Origin: Dehalococcoidia bacterium CG2_30_46_19
GTDB lineage: Bacteria > Chloroflexota > Dehalococcoidia > GIF9 > AB-539-J10
Length of the DNA: 9,963 bases
Reading direction: 5' to 3'
Assembly: GCA_001872925.1 (NCBI GenBank)
Contig: MNYD01000024.1
Span: 1 to 9,963 of the forward strand
The notes under the pieces were generated by a model. It was not told the DNA's origin and did not search any database. It was given only the letters and a program-made list of their open reading frames with translations. This document shows, one piece after another, positions 1-6,410 of the stretch (position 1 is its first letter; each line of letters starts with the position of its first letter). The position numbers were made by a program, and so were the translations under genes.

Positions 1-173
1 AACTCGTTTTGTTTTGGATTTTTGTCATTTGTGCTTTGGTATTGTTTAGTATTTCGTATTTAGTGCTTAGGATTTTCACTTTCATCTTTTTGTAGTTGCC
101 TGATTCATCAGGTAGAGCCGCCCAATAAATTGGCCAAGTCCATTTTTAAACAGCTTGTTTAGCAACTCTCCTC
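1..173. other. T-rich noncoding stretch with degenerate short repeats
   Basis: No gene can be supported here. Bases 1-85 are T/G-rich and contain degenerate variants of the words 'tttagtatttcgta' and 'tttagtgctt', giving a low-complexity repeat-like texture. A 12-base word TTTTTAAACAGC at 143-154 recurs in direct orientation at 323-334, flanking the palindromic element at 174-309. The short antisense reading frame that crosses this stretch has no family features and runs through the repeat, so it is not called. Confidence 0.4.
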
Positions 174-309
174 TGTCATTGCGAGCGAAGCGTGGCAATC
201 TCATGCCCCTCTCTGAGATTGCGGAGCTTGTTCCGAGCGAAACGAGGAATCTCATGCTCCAGTTTGCTTCGGCTATGCCTCGCAACCGCTAGCACTCCTC
301 GCAATGACA
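174..309. repeat. MITE-like palindromic element with 12-bp terminal inverted repeats
   Basis: The element begins with TGTCATTGCGAG (174-185) and ends with its exact reverse complement CTCGCAATGACA (298-309). Inside it, CAATCTCA (196-203) and TGAGATTG (214-221) form a perfect 8-bp stem, and the word GGCAATCTCATGC near 194-206 recurs as GGAATCTCATGC near 246-257. The 12-base direct repeat TTTTTAAACAGC lies on both sides (143-154, 323-334), which could be an old target duplication or part of a larger unit. Elements with this terminal word are common as dispersed noncoding repeats in several bacterial groups, including Chloroflexota metagenome genomes; that is recollection and was not searched. 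No transposase is present. Confidence 0.65.
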
Positions 310-368
310 AATAAACAACCTCTTTTTAAACAGCCTTAGGAGTTTTATAGCAGCGGGTTATACTTCAC

Positions 369-2756
369 CTAGAGCTTGACAATAGTCACTCCATCACCAC
401 CTTCTCCCTTCTCACCGGGACGAAAGGATTTGCTTAGCGGGTGGGAAGCCAGAAGTTCTCTGACGATATTGCGCACGGTGCCAGTCCCGAACCCATGAAT
501 GATACACACCTCGCTCAGATTAGCCAGACTGGCGTCGTTGAGGTAATTATCAAGCAGCCATTCTATTTCTTCGGCTCGTTTTCCTCGCAGGTCAAGTTCC
601 GCTGAAACTGGACGTCCACGCAACTTTTTCCTCACGGTAATAGATTTTGGAGTGGTGCTGCCATGTGGTGACGCCACCTTTTCTACGGCGTCGAGCCCGA
701 GCCTGAGCTTAGTCATCCCGGCCTGCACTTCAATCTGTCGTGTTTCCGGTGATACTGAGAGCACCGTTGCTTGCAAATCCACTTCTTTTAACCGAACCGT
801 ATCACCAACAGAGATGCTGCTCTCATCTATTACCTCCTCATCCGTTTTTACATCTACCTTCGGCTGCCAGACCTCGCTCTTTAGGTGCTCAAGCACGGTA
901 GCTAGCGCCTTTCTGGCTTGCTCAAGGGCAAGCTCCGATTTCTCCTTGCGTAATTCTGACGCAGCGCGGCGGATTTCCTTTTGTAACCCGGCAGCCTCAC
1001 GAGTAACCTTATCCCGAGCCTCTTGAATGACCTTTCGTTCTTCCGTTTTTAGCAGTCGAAGCTCGGTCTTTAATTCGGTGTTATGCTGCTCCGCTTCATT
1101 TCTCTCCCGTTCTAAGTCACGGCGGGTGGTCTCAACTGCTTGTTTTCCGCTAACCAAATCGGCGAGCATGGTTTCCATTTCCTGAGCACCTTTCGATAAC
1201 ATGCCTCTGGCATCGTTGATAATCTCGATGGGTAAGCCCAGACGGGAGGCAGTAGCCAGGGCATTACTCCCGCCGGGGACGCCCATAGTCAGATGATAGG
1301 TCGGTGCCAGTGTAACAGGGTTAAAGTCAAGCGAAGCGTTTTGCAGCCCTGGGGTTGTGTATGCGAACGCCTTGAGGTCACTGAAGTGCGTGGTAGCCAC
1401 GGTCATCGTTCCTCGCGATAGGAAGTGGCGTAAAATAGAGCGAGCTAAGGCAGACCCTTCGGCGGGGTCGGTGTTCGTACCCAACTCATCAAGAAGCACC
1501 AGACTCCTTTCCGTAACCCCATTGATGATGCGTATAATGTTGCCTATGTGCCAGCTAAAGGAGGAAAGTGTTTGTTCGATGCTCTGTTCGTCACCGATAT
1601 CAGCGAATATCCCATCGAAGACCGGGATGCGACTTTCCGCTGCAGCAGGGATAGGGATGCCAGCCTGAGTCATCAAGCTGAGAAGTCCAATCGTCTTAAG
1701 TGCTACCGTCTTGCCACCGGTATTAGGTCCGGTAATTACCAGGATAGAGAAATCCCGCCCTATCTCCACAGAAAGTGGCACTGCTTTTCCCATAAGTAAA
1801 GGGTGTCTGGCTTCGACGAGTCTGATTATGCCAGCTTGTTCATCCGCGGGTATTTTCCCATTTCCGCTGAAAGTAATGAGGATGGGTTCAGTAGCCCTGG
1901 TCTTAATGGCATACCTTGCCTTGGCCAGCGCCAGGTCCAACTCGGCAACCAGAGCTATGCTGTGGCAGAGCTCTGCCTCGTGTATTCCCACTGTAGCACT
2001 GAGGTTTTTAAGAATCCTCTCTATTTCACGCGCTTCTTCCATCTCAAGCTCTCGAAGTGTGTTCCCTGGCTCTATGGTCGCCCATGGTTCAACAAATAGG
2101 GTGGCTCCAGTATTAGACACGCCGTGAACAATACTTTTTATTTCTCTGCGAAATTCAACCTTTATTGGAATAACATATCTTCCCTCGCGCTCGGTGATAA
2201 TGGGCTCCTGGATTATCCTGCGCCTCCTGGGTGACCTTATTATATCCTCCAGACTCTGTAGCAACTGCTGGCGTGCCTCTTTCCACTGCTGCCTGACTGC
2301 AGCCAGTGTGGGCGAGGCAGAATTCAGCAATTCCCCGGTTGGTGCGATGCATTTGGCGATATCTTTCTCGAGCTGGTGGAGTTCCACAATGCCGTCGGCG
2401 ATATTCCAGAGCAACGGTAGTTTTTCTGACAACTTTCCCAGAGTGCTGCGCAATTGGCACATAGCAGCTACAGTTTGTCGGATTTCTATGAGAGTTCGAG
2501 GCTCAAGGATTTTGCCCCGTGCTGCCAGCGCTACTGCCTTTCGAATATCGAAAACTGTTCCGATAGAAAAATCAGGCTCCAGTGAGAGAAGACGACGCGC
2601 CTCGGTCGACTGTCTCAGCAGTAAGGAAATCTGTTCGTAATCCGAAAGTGGTTGAATATCAAGGGCTAGTTCGCGGCTAGCCGAAAATGCAGTAAATCCA
2701 GCCAGTATTTCCCTGATGCGAGGGAATTCGAGTATTTCCAGGCTCTTATCATCCAC
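369..2756 (-). CDS. mutS2: Endonuclease MutS2 / ribosome-collision ATPase RqcU family
   Basis: The 795-residue product has the full MutS2 layout and usual length. An N-terminal helical core and clamp lead to the ABC-type ATPase, with Walker A GPNTGGKT at residues 343-350, a signature-like segment around 390-405, Walker B LVLLDE at 419-424 and the TTHFSDLK switch near 455-462. A charged coiled coil follows (about 535-625), then a KOW-like beta segment (about 645-695), and a C-terminal Smr domain from 719 with LDLRG (721-725) and HGFGTG (754-759). The family is cytoplasmic. Known members suppress homologous recombination or, in Bacillus, act on collided ribosomes; which applies here cannot be read from the sequence. 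Translation starts at GTG (2754-2756), supported by AGAGGT seven bases upstream. It is transcribed divergently from the genes to its right. No clear terminator is visible downstream. Confidence 0.97.
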   Translation of the reverse strand: MDDKSLEILEFPRIREILAGFTAFSASRELALDIQPLSDYEQISLLLRQSTEARRLLSLEPDFSIGTVFDIRKAVALAARGKILEPRTLIEIRQTVAAMCQLRSTLGKLSEKLPLLWNIADGIVELHQLEKDIAKCIAPTGELLNSASPTLAAVRQQWKEARQQLLQSLEDIIRSPRRRRIIQEPIITEREGRYVIPIKVEFRREIKSIVHGVSNTGATLFVEPWATIEPGNTLRELEMEEAREIERILKNLSATVGIHEAELCHSIALVAELDLALAKARYAIKTRATEPILITFSGNGKIPADEQAGIIRLVEARHPLLMGKAVPLSVEIGRDFSILVITGPNTGGKTVALKTIGLLSLMTQAGIPIPAAAESRIPVFDGIFADIGDEQSIEQTLSSFSWHIGNIIRIINGVTERSLVLLDELGTNTDPAEGSALARSILRHFLSRGTMTVATTHFSDLKAFAYTTPGLQNASLDFNPVTLAPTYHLTMGVPGGSNALATASRLGLPIEIINDARGMLSKGAQEMETMLADLVSGKQAVETTRRDLERERNEAEQHNTELKTELRLLKTEERKVIQEARDKVTREAAGLQKEIRRAASELRKEKSELALEQARKALATVLEHLKSEVWQPKVDVKTDEEVIDESSISVGDTVRLKEVDLQATVLSVSPETRQIEVQAGMTKLRLGLDAVEKVASPHGSTTPKSITVRKKLRGRPVSAELDLRGKRAEEIEWLLDNYLNDASLANLSEVCIIHGFGTGTVRNIVRELLASHPLSKSFRPGEKGEGGDGVTIVKL

Positions 2757-2763
2757 AACAGTA

Positions 2764-2769
2764 ACCTCT
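2764..2769 (-). promoter_or_regulatory. Ribosome binding site fixing the GTG start of mutS2
   Basis: On the minus strand AGAGGT sits seven bases before the GTG at 2754-2756. The frame contains no better placed ATG that would preserve the conserved N-terminus, so this site supports the GTG start. Confidence 0.6.
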
Positions 2770-2782
2770 GTTTGTCATACAG

Positions 2783-2788
2783 ATTATA
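2783..2788 (-). promoter_or_regulatory. Extended -10 promoter element for mutS2
   Basis: Read on the minus strand, TGCTATAAT gives a perfect TATAAT preceded by the TGn extended -10 motif. No good -35 hexamer is found at 16-18 bases upstream, as is common for extended -10 promoters. The predicted transcript would start near 2776, leaving about 20 bases of leader with the ribosome site in it. Confidence 0.5.
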
Positions 2789-2948
2789 GCATGATGCGAG
2801 GAGGGCACCCGAGGTTCTCCCGGCTACCCTTGCCATCTCAGGCTGCCGTGTGTTACTAAGAAGAAGCCTGCATGCTTGCTTCACCACCAAGGTCGAGAGC
2901 ACACTCCACACAGCCAGGGAGTTTGTGATGGTATTCGGTTAATATGGT
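2789..2948. other. Intergenic region without recognisable gene
   Basis: This is the left part of the 563-base gap between mutS2 and the next rightward gene. I see no family-like reading frame, tRNA or strong terminator. The remainder of the gap holds repeat copy A (2949-3142) and a candidate promoter for the rightward gene. Confidence 0.4.
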
Positions 2949-3142
2949 ACTTCGGTCTCACAAGTGCGCTCGTTAAATGAGCTATAGAGGCTATCCGAAA
3001 ACTAGAATTTTGGCAGTGGGGATGATTTGAATTGAAGGGAGAGGCAGCTATAATGGGAGGCAAAAGAAAAAAGTGATAATAGGTTTGCAGTGCTCTAGCA
3101 AGCAAAAGGCAGCTGGCCTTCCCGACAATTTGGCTGAATGTT
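2949..3142 (+). repeat. Direct repeat copy A (194 bp)
   Basis: This segment matches 4507-4700 at a constant offset of 1558 bases without net indels. From 2966 to 3142 there are only about eleven differences in 177 bases, while the first 17 bases are more diverged. Its last 87 bases also match 6283-6369. Read on the plus strand from 2982 it gives AIEAIRKLEF, an in-frame TGA, then FELKGEAAI and a GGK-type ending with a stop, which resembles a decayed methyltransferase C-terminus (inference). The copy lies upstream of the membrane methyltransferase gene. Confidence 0.85.
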
Positions 3143-3227
3143 TCTTATTCGTAGCGCATGTTCCAGTGCGCAGGGTTGAACATTTTAGCGAAAGGTTCAC
3201 CTGGGTAACCTATGAGCCCCGAACATG

Positions 3228-3256
3228 TTGCCTTAATGGAACCGATGGCTTAGAAT
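3228..3256 (+). promoter_or_regulatory. Candidate sigma-70-type promoter for the 3320 gene
   Basis: TTGCCT (3228-3233) and TAGAAT (3251-3256) are separated by exactly 17 bases and match the consensus at 4 of 6 and 5 of 6 positions. Transcription would begin near 3263, about 57 bases before the start codon. The near-palindrome ACGCT-CT-AGCGT at 3282-3293 would fall in the leader and could be an operator or a small hairpin. Confidence 0.4.
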
Positions 3257-3319
3257 GCAGTACAACAGGCGTAAGGGGAAAACGCTCTAGCGTAAAAAGT
3301 AGAGGGAAGGAGGGTAATC

Positions 3320-3910
3320 ATGTCGCTTGTACCAGAGTTTGAGATAGGTTTGTGGAATGCCTGGATCCTCACACTATATCTTCCATTGCATCCTCTTATT
3401 ATGATGCTAATTGATAAAGTGGTGGGTACCGGGGATATGTTTAAAAAAATGGAGGCTCCTGCTTATAACAAGGCTGAGAAGATAATCAGCATTTTTAGTA
3501 ACTTTGTTTTGTTTTTTGGACTCTTTATATACTCTGTTTTTCTGCCGTTACAATTAGGGACGATATGGTTTTATATAGGCCTTGCTCTCTGTGTATTAGG
3601 GATGATTGCCTGGACGATAGCTATAGTGAATATTGCCAATATCCCGCTCGGTGAGCCGTGGACCAATGGACTCTATCGTTTTTCAAGACATCCCATGACT
3701 CTGTCTTCGTTTCTAATATTTATAGGTGCAGGCATAGCTTCGGCCTCATGGCTTTTCTTGCTGCTTTCGGTTGTACTCATAATCTTGTTTGCTATTCTTA
3801 TAAGTGCTGAAGAACGACACTGCCTTGAGAAATTTGGTGATACCTATCGCAATTATATGGATAGGACTCCAAGATGGATAGGAATAGCGAAGTCCGTAAC
3901 AGGAGGATAG
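3320..3910 (+). CDS. Isoprenylcysteine/phospholipid methyltransferase-like integral membrane protein
   Basis: The 196-residue product has hydrophobic segments near residues 12-30, 56-76, 82-104 and 127-162. Its C-terminal half carries the ICMT/PEMT-type signature: GLYRFSRHP (117-125), followed by a paired acidic site EER (164-166) and FGDTYRNYMDRTPRW (172-186). In that superfamily these elements form the SAM pocket of a membrane methyltransferase acting on isoprenylcysteine, phospholipid or other lipophilic substrates; bacterial members are mostly of unknown substrate, so none is assigned. The start at 3320 has a strong AAGGAGGG five bases upstream (3307-3314). The next gene follows 141 bases later on the same strand. 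Both lie between repeat copies A and B. Family call is confident, specific reaction is not. Confidence 0.85.
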   Translation: MSLVPEFEIGLWNAWILTLYLPLHPLIMMLIDKVVGTGDMFKKMEAPAYNKAEKIISIFSNFVLFFGLFIYSVFLPLQLGTIWFYIGLALCVLGMIAWTIAIVNIANIPLGEPWTNGLYRFSRHPMTLSSFLIFIGAGIASASWLFLLLSVVLIILFAILISAEERHCLEKFGDTYRNYMDRTPRWIGIAKSVTGG

Positions 3911-4051
3911 TTCTACCTCTTAATTCCCGGTTACACCTTAGCAGCCTGCATCAGAGCGAACTGAACGAAAGGGCGGAATGTTCAGCGCTGTGCCGACTTT
4001 GCAACCTAATATGTTAGAATAGGCAAGATATTGTGATGGTGAGGGAGCACT

Positions 4052-4384
4052 ATGGACATTAAAATGCTGACAGTATATTTTGTGATTGGCGGAGTTATAG
4101 TCTCCGCCGCAACCTATTTTGGGAGTCAGTCAAAGAGTCTGCTTGCTGCATTTATTGCTTTTTTACCCACTATTAGCGTGGTAACTCTCTGCAGCATATA
4201 CTTTGCTAACGGAACGGAAGCTGCTGTTTCTTATGCCAAAAGTATGCTAATACTATTGCCTCCTTGGGTGCTCTATGTCGTTGCTGTAATCTTTCTTTTG
4301 CCGCGTATAGGCCTAGCGGGCTCGCTCATCGTGGGCATCGCAGCCTATTTGGGAATAGCATTTCTAATCATGAGACTAACATAG
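4052..4384 (+). CDS. Small four-helix membrane protein, DUF3147/GlpM-like
   Basis: The 110-residue product is almost entirely membrane-embedded, with segments near residues 5-22, 29-51, 64-83 and 86-107 and short polar links such as GSQSKS (24-29) and NGTEAAVSYAKS (53-64). Length, four-helix plan and the FIAFLPTISVVTL segment resemble small membrane proteins of the DUF3147/GlpM type, whose biochemical role is not established; this is a family-level resemblance from memory. GAGGGAG (4041-4047) precedes the ATG. It follows the membrane methyltransferase gene on the same strand, with a 141-base gap that could contain its own weak promoter. It could alternatively be a small transporter-like subunit; nothing in the sequence supports a substrate. 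Confidence 0.7.
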   Translation: MDIKMLTVYFVIGGVIVSAATYFGSQSKSLLAAFIAFLPTISVVTLCSIYFANGTEAAVSYAKSMLILLPPWVLYVVAVIFLLPRIGLAGSLIVGIAAYLGIAFLIMRLT

Positions 4385-4506
4385 TCTCGCACTGCTCCAG
4401 TGCTCCTGAACTTAACTAAAATCACCTATCTGATTTGACTGGATTAGCCGTGACCTAATGGTTCCCAGTCGCATTGTACAGAAGTCCAAAATGTGTCATT
4501 GTGTTA

Positions 4507-4700
4507 ACTTCGTCCTGGCCAAAGCGCTGGTTAAGTGAGCTATAGAGGCTATCCGAAAACTAGAATTTTGGCCGTGGGGATGATTTGAATTGAAGGGAGA
4601 GGCAGCTATAGTGGGAGGTAAAAATGAAAAATGATAATAGGTTTGCAGTGCTCTAGCACGCAAAAGGCAGCTGGCCTTCCCAACAATTTGGCTGAATGTT
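4507..4700 (+). repeat. Direct repeat copy B (194 bp)
   Basis: This is the second copy of the repeat at 2949-3142, in the same orientation and without net length change. The plus-strand reading from 4507 gives FVLAKALVK, a TGA, AIEAIRKLEF, another TGA, then FELKGEAAI and VGGKNEK before TGA at 4630-4632. Both internal TGA codons are shared with copy A, so the decay preceded the duplication. The 3' 87 bases (4613-4699) match copy C with about six differences. The copy ends 37 bases before the micro-ORF at 4738. Confidence 0.85.
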
Positions 4701-4737
4701 GGATATCGCGTATTAAACAACACTCGGAGGTAAGATT

Positions 4738-4815
4738 ATGAACTTTCTTGAACAACTGGTAAACAATTTAATAGGCCGCTATACTTCAACATGTTGTGTT
4801 AGTAATCTTGAATGA
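4738..4815 (+). CDS. Possible 25-codon micro-ORF or truncated gene start
   Basis: An ATG at 4738 is preceded by CGGAGG (4725-4730) at an ideal seven-base spacing, one of the best ribosome sites in the window. The frame encodes 25 residues beginning MNFLEQLVNNLIGRYTS and ends at TGA 4813-4815, 18 bases before the AlkD-like start. That following gene has only a weak ribosome site, so translational coupling or a leader peptide is possible. Alternatively this is the surviving 5' end of a gene lost by recombination next to repeat B. I do not recognise the peptide. Confidence 0.35.
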   Translation: MNFLEQLVNNLIGRYTSTCCVSNLE

Positions 4816-4833
4816 ATGTAAGATGAGTTAGCA

Positions 4834-5514
4834 ATGCCTTCTGTTGAAGAGGTACTGGAGAAGTTAAAGAGTAATTCTAGGCCTGATCAGTTAGAAGGGA
4901 TGGCCAGATACGGGATGGCAGTCGAACGAAGATTAGGGGTGTCAATCCCCGACATCAGAAAGATAGCGAAAGAACTGGGGAAGGACAACAAGCTTGCACT
5001 TGAGTTATGGAAGACCGGAATAGCTGAAGCAAGAATCATAGCAGCGATGATCGACGATCCTGAGAAGCTGACAGAGGGTCAGATGGAAGATTGGGTGAAG
5101 GACATCAACTCTTGGGATGTCTGCGACCAGGTGTGCATGAACCTTTTCGAAAAGACCCCTCTCGCTTGGCAGAAAATCATCGATTGGTCTGAGCGTGAAG
5201 AAGAGTTCGTCAAGAGGACTGCTTTCGCGCTGATAGCTTGTCTTGCCTGGCATGATAAGAAGGCGGAGGACGAGAAATTCATCGAATTGTTTCCGGTGAT
5301 AATACGAGGGGCTGTGGACGAGCGTAATTTCGTGAAGAAAGCCGTCAACTGGGCGCTCAGGAACATCGGGAAAAGGAACCTGAACCTAAACAAAGCTGCA
5401 ATTAATGCCGCTAAGGAAATTCACCGACTCGACTCGAAGGCTGCTCGCTGGATCGCTTTCGATGCCCTCAGGGAACTGGAGAGCGAAGCTGTCCAGATGA
5501 GGCTTAAGAGATGA
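4834..5514 (+). CDS. DNA alkylation repair protein, AlkD-like HEAT-repeat family
   Basis: The 226-residue product is all helical, with tandem HEAT-like helix pairs and the usual family length. Conserved features include GVSIPDIRKIAKELG (35-49), SWDVCD (93-98), VKRTAFALIACLAWHDKK (126-143) and FVKKAVNWALRNIGKRN (166-182). By motif comparison with AlkD, W94, D98, R128 and W173 correspond to the aromatic, acidic and basic residues that line the DNA-binding cleft. Family members are cytoplasmic glycosylases that remove N3- or N7-alkylated purines without flipping the base, although many relatives lack proven activity. The only ATG after an in-frame TAA is 4834, with a weak AGATGAG upstream. The methyltransferase gene follows after 40 bases, suggesting one transcript. 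Confidence 0.9.
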   Translation: MPSVEEVLEKLKSNSRPDQLEGMARYGMAVERRLGVSIPDIRKIAKELGKDNKLALELWKTGIAEARIIAAMIDDPEKLTEGQMEDWVKDINSWDVCDQVCMNLFEKTPLAWQKIIDWSEREEEFVKRTAFALIACLAWHDKKAEDEKFIELFPVIIRGAVDERNFVKKAVNWALRNIGKRNLNLNKAAINAAKEIHRLDSKAARWIAFDALRELESEAVQMRLKR

Positions 5515-5554
5515 ACAAAAGTAGAAATCGTTCATACACGTAGGTAAGAATATC

Positions 5555-6304
5555 ATGGTGGTCTGGGTCATATTAGTAGTTGCCTTGGTTGCAGTCGGAG
5601 TTATATTAACTGGGTGTCAAAGAGTTAGCATTCCACGGCAGGTTAATCTTGAAGGCATAGAAACCTCTGAGGCGATCGAAGCCTATAACCGGATCAATCA
5701 ATGGCCACAGTTTAAATTTCTGCGGCGCTTGGTCGTGCGTGAATTAAGGAAGTACCATCCCGACGGTGTGATGGTAGATGTTGGCTGTGGACCAGGTTAT
5801 TTGATCGCAGTCATGGCGAGATCATTTCCACACCTTAATTTTATTGGAGTGGATATCGCGGCAGAGATGGTTCAACAGGCAACTCGCAATCTTTCTTCTC
5901 AGGGATTCGGTAAGCGGGTTGAAATTCGGCATGGGGATGTTCAGGAATTGCCATTCGAGGATGGTACTGTGGATTTTGTTGTCAGCACACTGTCTTTACA
6001 TCACTGGTCACAGCCAAACCAAGCCCTGCAGGAGATTTGCAGAGTCCTTAAGCCACGAGGACAGTTTCTCATATTTGATTTAAGGAGAGATGCCCCGCGG
6101 TTCTTTTACTGGCTTCTTCACTTTGCCGAGACATTCGTAGTGCCTACTGCTATGAGAAGTGTTAGGGAGCCAACTGGCTCGGCCCGGGCAGCCTACACAC
6201 CCGATGAAGCAGAAGCCCTTCTTTCTGGAACGTCATTTCGACAGTGGAAGACCAAGCGAGGGTTTGGCTGGATGTTTATCTGGGGAGGCAAAAATGAAAA
6301 ATGA
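5555..6304 (+). CDS. Membrane-anchored class I SAM-dependent methyltransferase
   Basis: The 249-residue product contains a complete Methyltransf_11-type Rossmann domain: motif I VDVGCGPG (74-81), the acidic post-I end FIGVD (96-100), GDVQELPFEDGTVDFV (127-142) with SLHHW (147-151), and the EICRVLKPRGQFLIFD strand (160-175). Methyl acceptor is unknown. Residues 1-20 form a hydrophobic segment ending in LTGC (18-21), a lipobox-like motif, yet there is no basic n-region, so a simple membrane anchor is as likely as a lipoprotein signal. The ribosome site (AGGT, nine bases upstream) is weak. The gene lies 40 bases after the AlkD-like gene, probably co-transcribed. Its last codons (GGKNEK, stop) are shared with repeat copy C. 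Confidence 0.9.
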   Translation: MVVWVILVVALVAVGVILTGCQRVSIPRQVNLEGIETSEAIEAYNRINQWPQFKFLRRLVVRELRKYHPDGVMVDVGCGPGYLIAVMARSFPHLNFIGVDIAAEMVQQATRNLSSQGFGKRVEIRHGDVQELPFEDGTVDFVVSTLSLHHWSQPNQALQEICRVLKPRGQFLIFDLRRDAPRFFYWLLHFAETFVVPTAMRSVREPTGSARAAYTPDEAEALLSGTSFRQWKTKRGFGWMFIWGGKNEK

Positions 6305-6369
6305 TAATAGGTCTGTAGTGCTCTAGCAAGCAAAAGGCAACTGGTCTTCCCAACAATTTGGCTGAATGT
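6283..6369 (+). repeat. Direct repeat copy C (87 bp, partial)
   Basis: This matches the 3' 87 bases of copies A and B at constant offset 1670 from B with about six differences. It starts within the last seven codons of the methyltransferase gene and supplies its stop codon, then continues 65 bases into the convergent intergenic gap. Upstream of 6283 the similarity to A and B ceases, so the shared unit begins inside a coding end. Confidence 0.8.
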
Positions 6370-6410
6370 GCACACGTATATTAGGTTTGCGTTCAGTTTA
6401 TCTGGCTATT

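Noticed and set aside
652..2640. Several rightward reading frames opposite mutS2
   Set aside because: They are shadows of a strongly conserved gene on the other strand and show no family features.
4389..4403. Hairpin GCACT/AGTGC after the small membrane protein as a terminator
   Set aside because: The stem is only five base pairs and no T-run follows.
2949..6369. Repeats as integron attC recombination sites
   Set aside because: The conserved RYYYAAC/GTTRRRY pair is not present in all copies, no paired inverted core sites are visible, and no integrase gene is in the window.
2881..6375. Three leftward reading frames (2881-3105, 4496-4723, 6193-6375) that share the peptide ARALQTYYHF, suggesting a small gene family
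   Set aside because: They are the antisense reading of the three direct repeats; they have no ribosome sites and end variably, so the similarity is explained by the DNA repeat.
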